Shown piece after piece: positions 32,337 to 44,526 of a stretch of 64,000 bases of DNA. Numbering within the stretch: the first letter of the stretch is position 1; every line of letters starts with the position of its first letter. The notes beneath the pieces were generated by a model. It saw nothing but the letters and a program-made list of their open reading frames with translations, searched no databases and was not told the DNA's origin. Source of the DNA: Kryptolebias marmoratus. Taxonomy: Eukaryota > Chordata > Actinopteri > Cyprinodontiformes > Rivulidae. The translations under genes were made by a program, and so were the position numbers. The DNA is taken from assembly GCF_001649575.2 (NCBI RefSeq), contig NC_051434.1:5324980-5388979 (forward strand), written 5' to 3'.

Positions 32337-32672
32337 TTGGGTTTACTGGCGGGTGACATCTAATGTTTACATGTATTATCGCCATCTACCATGCTGGAGT
32401 GTGGGCCAGAATATTTTTGTTTCCTAACAAGACTAAATTCTACTATACAATCCAGTTTCCTTTAAAAAAGTAATAACTGCTTTATTTATTTTATTATGTT
32501 TAACTAATACCTTACTCACTCTTAATGTCTCAACACCATTTTCCTTACTTCTTGTCTCACAATGACTTATTACATGATCCACTGTCTCTAGATCCATTCC
32601 ACAACCACATCTACCTGTTGGATGTTTACCTACCAAATGTAATGTTTTGTTTAATCCTGTATGTCCGATTCT
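32337..32672 (-). mobile_element. Severely 5'-truncated I/Nimb-like LINE
   Basis: It encodes only the C-terminal end: ERIGHTGLNKTLHLVGKHP, CGCGMDLETVDHVISHCE and ...ETGLYSRI-stop (32433 upward), parallel to the tail of the 6832-8649 ORF. It ends on its own strand with gccagtaaaccc and a (gaa)n tail. An imperfect 21-bp direct repeat (one mismatch) at 32316-32336 and 32673-32693 looks like its target-site duplication. Confidence 0.75.
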
Positions 32673-32693
32673 CTCTGTGCATTCTTCTTCTTC

Positions 32694-32748
32694 TGTGGTG
32701 TTTTATGGCGGTTGGCAAACAACGGAAGGAGTGTTTTACTGGACTGTT
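32694..32748 (-). mobile_element. Older LINE 3' end, host of the nested insertion
   Basis: On the minus strand ttgtttgccaaccgccataaaacacc precedes the (gaa)n that forms the right target-site copy of the younger element. It is the same terminal motif as in the 6731-8650 LINE. Its 5' end cuts into a ZNF pseudo-exon. Confidence 0.65.
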
Positions 32749-32761
32749 AAGACAATAATAT

Positions 32762-32856
32762 ATAGACATGTGTAAAAGTCTCCAGACTGGGACTCAGGAG
32801 GAAACTTCTCTTTGATCCCCAACAGCTGCTGGACGTACAGAGGAAACAGAAACACA
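32762..32856 (-). pseudogene. ZNF pseudo-exon truncated by a LINE
   Basis: The minus strand reads YVQQLLGIKEKFPPESQSGD, the family N-terminal domain. The splice acceptor is destroyed (ctgcag replaced by cctctgt). The sequence is cut at about 32750 by LINE sequence. Flanking DNA further right (about 32880-32945) resembles the intron beside the 1.3-1.8 kb pseudo-exon, so the two are sister copies. Confidence 0.75.
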
Positions 32857-33564
32857 AACAGGTTACGGGGAACATCATCAGCAGTCTGGTTGAAATACAT
32901 TACCTCACAATACATCAATGATTTATTCAAACCCGGTAAAATTGATTCCAGATTCACTGTGTGGAACAGACAACATATTTCTGCAGCGGCTTCTGAAGAA
33001 CCAGACTTTAATGTGTAACCTTAAAGCAGTCTCAATCTCTTCCAGGTTTCAAAAAGTCTTTCTTTGATTTTCTTAGACTGTCTTTCTCCTCATTTCAGGC
33101 CGATCCATTGCCTGACAATGCTCAGGTGAATATTTGTTAAACCACTGAACACAGACTTAGGACTCAATCAAACATGAAAATAAAACTAAATGTTACAGTT
33201 TGATTCACACAAGATAGTATATAAGTACCATCATAGTACTTAAAGTCTTGAACTGGTGGTGATAGTATGTTCTTAAAAAAAATAGAAAACTAGACAAGCG
33301 CAAGACTAAAAATAACAGCGAGGTGATGTTTAATGAACTTATCTGAAATTCACACCTTTCAGAAAATCAAATCTAGGAATGATAGAACATTAGTGAAACA
33401 TCATCATTCAGTTGTTGAACAAAAACTGGACAAAAACAAGTGAGAAAAGTAAATAATCTTTAAAGAAAAACTTGAAACCTGATAAACTATTGGACAAGAG
33501 AGATCGCCTAAGATGAAGTTCACAAGGAAGTCAAGCTTTGACCACAAGGAGTCCAGCTGACAGA
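32857..33564. other. Spacer with intron relic and fossil finger edge
   Basis: The left part resembles ZNF intron (tgatttattcaaacccggtaaaattga, compare about 1875-1910). 33520-33564 keeps a decayed finger 3' of the 33565 stop. Nothing else recognised. Confidence 0.4.
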
Positions 33565-36299
33565 TTATTTACCTGCATGGACTCTTGTGTGTTCGACAAA
33601 GTCCTCTTTGCTTTCAAACGCTGCCTCACAAACTGAGCAGCTGAAAGGTGTTTCTCCACGATGATTTTTTGAGTGTTTTGTAAGGCTTCGTTTGCATCTG
33701 AAGGCTGCCTGGCAGACGGAGCAGGTGAAAGTTTTTTCTTCAGTGTGAATTCTTGTGTGGCGTACGAGAGTTCTTTTCCATTTGAAAGTTGCCTGACAGA
33801 TGGAACAGCTGTAAGGCCTTTCTTCAGTGTGACATTTCAGGTGACATTTTAAATTATAATTGTAACGGTAGCTTTGGCCACAGGTTGAACAGCTGTAAGG
33901 CTTCTCTTTAGTGTGGATTATTTTATGCTCCTTTAAGTCCATTTTACGCTGAAAGGTTTTGTCACAACCAGGGCAGCTGAAAGGTTTTTCTCTATGATGA
34001 ATTTTTGAGTGTTTTATAAGACTTTGTTTCCATTTGAAAGTCGCATGACAGATGCAACAGGTGAAAGATTTATTTCCAGTGTGCGTTCTTTTGTGATGTA
34101 CAAGACTTTGTTTACATTTAAAAGTTGTCTGACAGATGGAACAGCTGTAAGGCCTTTCTTCAGTGTGAAGTCTCAGGTGACATTTTAAAGCATACTTACT
34201 ACAGAAGCTTCGGCCACAGGTTGAACAGCTGTAAGGCTTCTCTTTAGTGTGGATTAATTTATGCTCCTTTAAATCTATTTTACGATAAAAGGTTTTGTTA
34301 CAAACAGAGCAGCTGTAAGGTTTTTCTCTACGATGAATTTCTGAGTGTTTTCTGAGACTTTTTTTCCATTTGAAAGCTTCCTGACAGATGGAACAGGTGA
34401 AAGGTTTTTCTCCAGTGTGCGTTCTTGTGTGATGTACAAGACTTTGCTTACATTTAAAGGCTGCCTGACAAATCGAACAGGTGAAAGGTTTCTCTTCAGT
34501 GTGACTTCTTCTGTGATCTATAAGACTTTGTTTCCATTTGAAAGCTGCGTGACAGACGGAACAGCTAAAAGGTGTCTCTCCAGTATGAAGTCTCATGTGA
34601 GACGTTAGACCATACTTGCAGATGAAGCTCTGGCCACAGATTGAGCAACTGTAAGGCCTCTCTCCAGTGTGGGTCCTTGTGTGTTGTACAAGACTTTGTT
34701 TCCATTTGAAAGCTGTGTCACAGATAGAACAATTGAAAGGTTTCTCTCCTGTGTGAAGTCTCATGTGAATATTTAGATTATTCTTGCGAGTAAAGCTTTG
34801 GCCACAGACTGGGCAGCTGTAATGCCTCTCTGCATTGTGGGTTGTTGTGTGATTCAATAAACTAATTTTACTCTGAAAAGTTTTGTTACAAAATGAGCAG
34901 CAATAAGGTGATTTACTGTGACGTCTCAAATGAGACGTTAGACTGTTCTTTCTACAAAACGTCTGACCACAAAGAGAGCAACTGAAAGGTTTCTCTCCAG
35001 TGTGCGACCTCGCGTGTTGCACTAAAGAATGTTTCCTGGTAAAAGCTGCTTTGCAAACTGAGCAGCTGAAGGGTTTTTCTCTTGTGTGGATTATTTTGTG
35101 TCTTAGGAGATACAAATTGTGGCTGAATTTTTCTCCACATTCAGTGCAGCTGTAAATTTTCCTGCTTCTCTCAGATCTTGTGTCACCTACAGGAGCTTTG
35201 TTATTTCTGTTTAAAGCTGACTGAGGTTCACTGTTCTCCTCCCAGTTTCCATCACTGACATCTGTCTCTGACAAATCTGAAGGGTTGTCCTTAGGGTCTG
35301 TTTCTAAACACTGATCTGGTTCTAGTCCCAAACTGTCTCTGTTCTCCTCAGTCTGGTTGTGATGAAGCTCAGTGAACTGAGGTTCCTCTTTATTAACCTC
35401 ATCCTTGACAGGGACAGAACTGAATGTGAATTCTGTGAATACAGCCTCTTCCCGTTCCTCTTTAATGTCCGGGGTCTTCTGATCCTGCTGATCCAGACTG
35501 GGACTACAGTTCTGCTCCTCAGGAGGAAACTCCTCTTTGACCACCAACATCTGCTGAGCGTCTGCTGGAAACAAACACAAACAAGTTACAAATAAGAGTT
35601 GCATGTAATAATCAAATTACCTAAACTGACCTTTTATTTTGAAATATTCAAAAGGTAACTGGAAAAGAAATGCTATTTTCTGCTTGTTGTTTTAAAAGTA
35701 ATAGTCAGTGTAGTCAACCAAAATCAAACAAAGCCTTTTTCAGAGCTTTAAATATGCGATAAATTCATTAATCAGTGAAATCAGTGAAGGCAATAAGTCC
35801 AAGTAGTTTTCTGAATAACTTCATCTGTCTTTTATATTGTGGAGGAATTTTAGCCCACTCTGTTTTGCAACATTGATACATTTCATATACTTTGTACGCC
35901 TTGAAGTTAGATTTTTATATCTTTAGAACCTGGTAAAAATCATATCAGTTTTATTACGTTCTGATACCTAAAACCTGAACACTAAAACAGGACATCCTTT
36001 TGTTTTTACTATGACTGAGAAAAACACCACATAAATGACACATATCACACAATAAATACCCTTTAGCCCAAACATCTTGCAACAAACCAACAACACATAC
36101 TTTACTGCTATGTTCTGTATTATTTTATACCCATTTATGGCTGTTGAAATGTACCTGGTGAGCAATAAGAGATGGAGGAACCACACTGTGTTGGATGCTT
36201 CTCTGTGGTCAGCTGGTGTTTTGGGGATGATCGACAGTCCTCCATCACATCAGGTTCAACAGTAGTCTCAGGAAATGCTTCATCGGCTTCCACTTTCAT
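33565..36299 (-). CDS. C2H2 zinc-finger protein, 19 fingers, two exons
   Basis: Join of 33565-35561 and 36155-36299. First exon [19 protein letters not shown] through [14 protein letters not shown] (48 codons, donor G/GTACAT, phase 1); it differs from the MDSxVD exons. Exon 2: [45 protein letters not shown], then 19 fingers at about residues 184-710 (713 aa), ending HAGK-stop. Fingers 10-13 and 14-17 are a four-finger (336 bp) repeat, and finger 18 starts a third copy. Several fingers share the helix xxKWKQSLxxH, suggesting recent expansion. Promoter unit 7 lies just upstream, head to head with the plus-strand gene at 36911. Largest finger array in the window. Confidence 0.8.
33740..34403. 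repeat. Four-finger, 336-bp higher-order repeat
   Basis: The block coding fingers 10-13 ([10 protein letters not shown]...KEHKLIH...LKCHLRLH...VHHKRTH) is followed by the same order in fingers 14-17 ([10 protein letters not shown]...KEHKIIH...LKCHLKCH...VRHTRIH). Equivalent nucleotide phrases are offset by exactly 336 bp (for example 34320 and 33984). Confidence 0.8.
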
Positions 36300-36371
36300 T
36301 TATTATTATGTGTAAAACACATGAACTCATATCAGAATGTCGCTCTGACTCGCTGTTCAGTCCTTCCAGCT

Positions 36372-36597
36372 AGCATGCAAAGCTAACACTTGTGACTTTT
36401 GTCTTCCGGGAAACAAGTCAACTAAAATTATTCACAAAGATGGTAAAGAGCACGATGTCTACAAAACACACAGAAGTGTGGCTCAGCATGGAGAATGCAC
36501 ACACTGAAATAACAAAACTCTTTCCAAAGCTTATGATGCTACGACAAAATCCCTTCCGGGTTGACTATCGTTCCAATCCGCTTTCAAAATAAAAGCT
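36372..36597 (-). promoter_or_regulatory. ZNF promoter unit 7
   Basis: agctagcatgcaaagctaac, acttttgtcttccgggaaacaagtc and aactaaaattattcac, then 36551-36597 cccttccgggttgactatcg...ctttcaaaataaaagc. It lies 70-300 bp upstream of the ATG at 36299. Confidence 0.65.
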
Positions 36598-36785
36598 TCG
36601 CAATCGAACACAAACCACAGCACATACTGTTGTTTGTGATTTATGCTTTTACAAGTCCATGATTTATTTTGTAAACAATTCGTGTTTTCTTTTTGTATTT
36701 TTATTTGTTATATATGCCTGGTATTTTTGAGTAATACTAGACAACAACAATATTATTTGTGGTAAAATCCCTATCGTTTGAGCCT

Positions 36786-36900
36786 TGTTTTGAAAACCTT
36801 TCCCGGAAGCAGTTGTTAGCGTTTCCGTCATCAATGTCAATACTGTTATCGCTCTACAGTGGATTAAACTCGAGTGAAATAAACTTGTAGGTTTTAATTG
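36786..36900 (+). promoter_or_regulatory. Promoter of the 36911 ZNF gene
   Basis: ttgttttgaaaacctttcccggaagcagttgttagcgtttccgtc lies about 100 bp before the ATG. The 44400-44520 copy upstream of the twin gene is closely similar. The TTTTGAAA-CCCGGAAG order is the one seen in the minus-strand promoters. Units 7 and this one form a divergent pair. Confidence 0.6.
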
Positions 36901-36910
36901 TTTTTGAAGA

Positions 36911-39683
36911 ATGTATTCTTGTCTTAAACAACCGAAAGTGGATGTTGAACGTTCAGGTTTGTTTCAATTTTTATTAATATTATTTTTGTTTATTTGTTTA
37001 CGGTGATGACTGTGAGGACTGTCTGTGCTAAGCTAACGTTAGCCAAGTCGTATGTTCGTTTGCAGGCAGTGTTAGCTTTTTAAATTTTAATTTTTCGCCG
37101 TTTATTCTTTTGAATTATAAAAGGTAAGTCTTTAGTTTATCGAATAAATGTTTTTTAAATGTCTGTTTAGAATGATATATTAATAAATACCACATTACTG
37201 TTCAGATTTTGTTTTTTAAATGGATGGATATTTACAGAGTAGCATTACTTGTTGAAAACCTAATATTTAGTTAATTTGGCGTATCATTGTGTTCTGCTTG
37301 CTATGCCAAAATGCAACAAAATTATAAGACTCACTTTGTTGGTCCTAAATTACTATTTTGTGCTTCTGTTATCTGTGGTAACTTTGCCATTTTTCATGAG
37401 TTTGTTGTAGTAAACAGCACCGCAAGCATGTAAATAAAACTGTTCCAGGGGACCTCCAAGGGTGAAAGATGCTTTTAATGTCTATTCATTATCCACATTC
37501 AGTTTGACCACTCAGGATGATTGTTAGTGCCCGTCTGAATGGAGTCATGTAGCTATGATGAATTTTGTACCCAGACTTTGCCCAAGATACTGTTTTTTTT
37601 TACTGTGCAGCATTCAAACTCATGAAAAGTGGCCCATTAATAAATAACTAAGACCACTTTTAAAGACTACAAGATATTCAGACATGTTCACAGTTTGACA
37701 AACTTATCTTCTTAAGTTTAGATGAGCTACCTGCAGCACCACCTGTCATCCTTTCTTGTAAATGACATGACACTGAACTAAACACCTCATTGTGTCTCAC
37801 TGTGTTTTTGTTTTCCAGCCGGCCAGCAGCTGTTGGAAGAAAAAGCTCTCAGCGATCAGCTGGTTAGAAGCTCCAGTCTGGACCTGAAGGACCAAGTTAA
37901 AGATGTTAAAAACCACACAATGTTGCAGCAGTCAAATTTAAACAGTCAGATAAAAGAAGAATTCGGTGATTCGAGAAGTCGTGATGACCAGAATCTGAGC
38001 TGCTTTTTCTGTGGGTCAGAATTTGCAACAGGAGGACGTCTGACAAAACACATATCTGGCCATACAGGAGAGAAGCTGCTCACTTGTGTTATTTGTAAGA
38101 AAACATTCACTTTGGAGTCAGAACTTGATTCTCACACGTGTCCTGGAGAGTCTTCTCAGCATCACCAAAGCCAAACTGAGGATGAGATTCCTGCCTCCAA
38201 ACAGTTCAGCTGCTCTCAGTGTGGGGAAGGATTTTCCAGATCTGAAGATTTAAATCTTCATCTTAAACTCCATACAAGAGGAAACCTGTTCAGTTGTTCT
38301 GTTTGCAATGCCTGTTGCAGTGACAAAGACTCGTTAATTCAGCACATGAGGATCCACACGAGACAAACACAGTTTACCTGCCATGTTTGTGGAAAAGACT
38401 TTGCATGGAGAAGGCATCTGACAAAACATATGGAAGTCCATAAGAAAAGGAAAAAAGTGTTTCGCTGCAGAGCCTGTGGGGCTGAATTTTGCACTTATTA
38501 TCTGTTGTCTAAACACAAGGTTGTTCATCAGTCGTCAGAGATTCCTCACAGCCAAACTGAGGAGAACAGGGAGGAAAATGAACAGATGGAAACAGCAGCT
38601 GATGGAGAGGACTTTGGAAGACCAGAACCAACCAAGAACTTAAACACAGATACACAAACACAACAGGAGACCAATGAGGAGACTTCACTCTCTATGAAAA
38701 CTGAAGATGTACTCTGGAAACAAACATCTGTGAGACATAATGAAGTCTGTCAGAGTGACACGAAGACAGATTTACAGCCTTTCACATTAAAAGAGGATCT
38801 GATTCAACACACAGCGTTTGATAGAGACATACAGAAGGAGGTGAAGCAGGAAGATCCAGAGCCTCCACAGATAAAAGAGGAAGAGGAGGAAGCTGAGATC
38901 AGCAAGTTCACAGTCAGTCCTGTCCCTTTGAAGACGGAAGAAGATGAGGAGAAACCTCAGTCACTGCAGCTTCATCACAGTCAGTCTGAGGAGAACAGAG
39001 ACTTTTTGGGAGATGAAACTGAGAAGACTTCATCGTTTTCTGACCCCGACACCGATGACAGCAACTGTTGGAAACCTAAAAGGGAACCTCAGTCTGGTTC
39101 AAACTCTGAAAGTGATTCTGGCAGAAATCCATCCAGCTGTTCTGATAACAAAGCGACAGAGTCGCTGCAGCCTGAAAGTGACGATAGTGTTGACAGTGAC
39201 TTCTTTAAAGACTACAAGAAACCACAGTCAGACTTAAACTCACTCCGACAAGAAGCCACAGAAAAAGGAGCCAAATATGTTACAGATTTAAAACCCTACA
39301 GCTGTACTCAGTGTAGTAAAGTATTTCGCTACAGTTCCTATTTGAAGATTCACATGAAGCAGCACACAGAACGGTACTTTTGTTCTGTCTGTGGTCATAA
39401 ATCGACCTCCAGCTCAAATCTAAAAGTCCACCTGAGAACACACACCGGAGAAAAGCCTTTCAGCTGCTCGATTTGTGGTAAAAAGTACACAAACAAGGCA
39501 AGCATGCTGTCTCACATGTCTGTCCATGACGCAGAAAGGAAGTACAGTTGTGATGAGTGTAAGAAAAGCTTTGCTTGGTATACAGAGCTGAAGTATCACC
39601 AGTGTGTTGGTGAGTCCTCACATGAACAAACGTATGAGGAAGATTCAAATATAAACCTGAAACGCCACATTTTATACAGCTGA
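36911..39683 (+). CDS. C2H2 zinc-finger protein, 10 fingers (twin A)
   Basis: Join of 36911-36956 and 37819-39683. Exon 1 reads MYSCLKQPKVDVERS (donor G/GTTTGT, phase 1). Exon 2 starts at ttttccag/CCGGCCAGCAG giving AGQQLLEEKALSDQ. 1911 nt, 636 aa. Fingers 1-6 lie at about residues 75-252 and fingers 7-10 at about 509-625, separated by a 250-residue acidic linker. The linker contains the family segment PPQIKEEEEEAEISKFTVSP, PLKTEEDEEKPQS. Finger 8 has Ser in place of the core Phe (CGHKSTSSSNL), finger 4 has Cys (CNACCSDKDSL), and fingers 2 and 10 end H-x-C. The finger exon is almost the same as in twin B at 44527. Nuclear regulator presumed. Confidence 0.85.
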
Positions 39684-39730
39684 AACGTTTTATCTGCACA
39701 AACTTAGGTGAATAAGATCCTTTTTTAATT
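37973..39730 (+). repeat. Long identical tract shared with 45773-47530
   Basis: From about 37981 to 39730 the sequence equals 45781-47530 line by line (offset 7800), with no difference that I can find. Just left of it (37860-37980) there are a dozen differences. Right of 39730 the alignment is lost at once. Confidence 0.85.
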
Positions 39731-41067
39731 TTCATATATGGAATTGCTCATTTTATAGTTTGGTGCTTTAGGTTTTATAGATGTAAATCTGCATTAATTG
39801 CTCTTAACAACATAATCTGAAATATTAAGAAACATTTTAAGTCTTAGCATTATTGTACTGGTTTGAGAAATTGTTCATCATTTAGCTAATTTTAAATTTG
39901 GTGAAACTGTAGCTATAAACCAGTAGAACAACTTAAATTCACAAACACTGGCCTTTAAACTGATTTACAGTGAAATGAAGTCCAGACTCTCCAACTCTGA
40001 ACACACAGCTCCATCTAGTGGACATTAACTGTTATTGCTCTGGATGGTTAAATACGCTTTTACATTAAATTAAAGTTATTAAGATGCAGTTAATCCTTTT
40101 TATGAGTATTTTGGAAGGCACTGAATGAATCAGAAGAAAAATAAATCTATTTATTTTGATCAGAAGGTCCACAGAGACCAAGGAGTTTTGTTCTCACTCA
40201 GATTTCCTGTTGTCTGTTCGTGTTTCTTCACATAAACCAGGACTTACTGGGGATCTTTGCAAGATTCACAGCATCTTTTTCATAACTTCTGGTTCTGCTT
40301 GTGGCTGCAGATACTCAAATATTGTTGCAAATTGTTGTTCTGTGACAGAATAAAGAGTCTGACCTCTGTTAAATTATTTGATATGCTCATTTAAACACTA
40401 TCATGTACACCAGAAGAACATTTAAAAAATTATTTGAGCTCTGAGCATTTCTTTGAAAACATCTCAGATATTTGGATAAAAAGCACAGATTTCTTTACTG
40501 TCCCAGTGATTTAATTTTCAGACAGGGAATCGTTTGTCAGAAATCGTCACCAGGAATCCAAGTAAATAAGAGAATACAATTTGTCCTCTTTTGTTCATTC
40601 TGACTTTTATTATTTCAGCTGAAACTAGACAAAATATCGCCTTGTATTTTTCCTGCCAACACTTGAGGACGTCACTTTAATAATCTTTAATTTTCTGAAA
40701 TGTTGACATTTTTCCACACCCCAGAGGCAACACAAGAAGAGACTTAGCATGAATAAGGGATGTTACTTCCGCTTAATTATTAGCCTTTACAATAAAAGTA
40801 TCTCTTTAATTATGAAACATGCAGCAGTTAAATGGATTGCTTGGATTATGACTCTAAAAAGAGGGGTTTATGTTCCTGTTAGAAAGCAGACACAAATAAG
40901 CCAACAGCTGCAACCTGTGAAGCATCTATTACAAAAAGGTTCATTTTAGCTACAAAATGCTGTTTTAAAATATTGAATACATATTTAAAGATACATGGTG
41001 TTAACAAACTCAGCAGCTCGGTGGTAAATGGAGATAATTTCCTTCAATTAAAAAAAAAAAAGTCAAC
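39684..41067. other. 3' UTR and spacer; CTCF-like motif at 40008-40022
   Basis: No exon is seen. About 39990-40035 (aactctgaacacacagctcc atctagtggacattaactgtta) recurs at about 48135-48180 downstream of twin B. It contains ctccatctagtgg, close to the reverse CTCF core. AATAAA occurs at about 40139 as a possible poly(A) signal of twin A. Confidence 0.45.
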
Positions 41068-41157
41068 TTTATTTTGAAGCTCACCCGGAAGTGATGGACG
41101 CAGCTGTTAGCCAAACCTAAACAGCCGCTGGGTGGCGATTTTCATTGAAGGCTGGAT
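41068..41157 (+). promoter_or_regulatory. Promoter of the 41158 ZNF gene
   Basis: tttattttgaagctcacccg gaagtgatgg followed by cagctgttagcc is the TTTATTTTGAA...CCGGAAGTGA module with very short spacing, 63 bp before the ATG. Confidence 0.6.
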
Positions 41158-43318
<2,161 letters not shown>

Positions 43319-44399
43319 ATGCATCGGTGCAAAAGGTTCAGTAGGAAGTTTCATGTCAGAAATTACACATTTCTACTACATCATGTTTATATTTACACAA
43401 TTCTCAGTACAATTCCCTCATGTATGTTCTCTCGTTATGTTCTGTAAGAATCGCTATTACTATAAATACTCCTCTGGCATTTTATATTTATAAATAAACA
43501 TACTTTATATGAAGTAGTCTTGTCCTTTCTTCTTTGTATTTCTAATAATCACTTTCATCATCAAACTTTTATTTGTGTTTTTCCTCTTTTTACAGGTAGT
43601 TATTATTGATGTTTGGGATTAAATTTCTATTTCTCTTTTATTCATCATTGGTCAAAGGTACTTAAGGTGTCAAACCTAAAGTAACCTATTATTTGTGTTT
43701 AAATGTTATGCAACAAGTTGAAAATACTTTTATTTTGAAAACCACAAACTAATCCTTGGGATCTGAAATTAGATCTTCTATTGACCATGTGAAGAATTTT
43801 TCATAATTAAAAATAATAGCAAGTAATAAAAAACGCATATGTGAGTATGTACTTGTGCAAGGACTGCATTTGTTTATTTACATATGAAATATCTGTTGTA
43901 TGATCATTTAATTAGTGTCTCAGTCATTAAACACAATTTGTTTACATTTTTTTTAAGTTGCCACTACCAAATATACTGAATATAACTCAGTTTGACAAAT
44001 ATAAATTCAAATTTTAGCATTAGATTCTCAAAGAGGCATCAGCTGAAAATTGGATAGCTTGCTCAACTAAAGGGTGATGCTTCCTTTAGGTTTGTATCAA
44101 CATTTGTTACACTGTTTTTAAGGAAATCTCTTTCAAAAGCTGGAGACATAACTGTTGGTCCTCTCTTTTTCCATGTTTACTAAATCTTTGGCCTCTGTAG
44201 TGATCCAGGTTTTTATTAATGCTCCTGTTTAGCTCCGTATGTTATATTGTGTTTGCTGCTTTTACAAGTCCCTGTTTTGTTTTGCGAATATTTTACTTTT
44301 TTTTATTATGTTCCTAGTAGAATAATATTTTATCAAATCAGTTCAATAATAAAAAGTGACATGAAATACGTTGTCTGTGTTAAAATCCTATGGTTTCAG
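43319..44399. other. 3' UTR and spacer
   Basis: The poly(A) signal AATAAA at 43493-43498 fits the upstream ZNF gene. The rest is AT-rich, with no exon or element recognised. Confidence 0.45.
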
Positions 44400-44520
44400 T
44401 TTTATTTTGAAAACTTCTCCCGGAAGCAGTTGTTAGCGTTTCCGTCATCGATGTCAGTGTTGTTATTAGACTACAGTGGATTAAAGTCGTCTGGAGTAAA
44501 CTTGTAGGTTTTAATTGTTT
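44400..44520 (+). promoter_or_regulatory. Promoter of the 44527 ZNF gene
   Basis: ttttattttgaaaacttctc ccggaagcagttgttagcgtttccgtc parallels 36786-36900 and carries the full TTTATTTTGAAA-CCCGGAAG module. Confidence 0.6.
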
Positions 44521-44526
44521 TAAATA

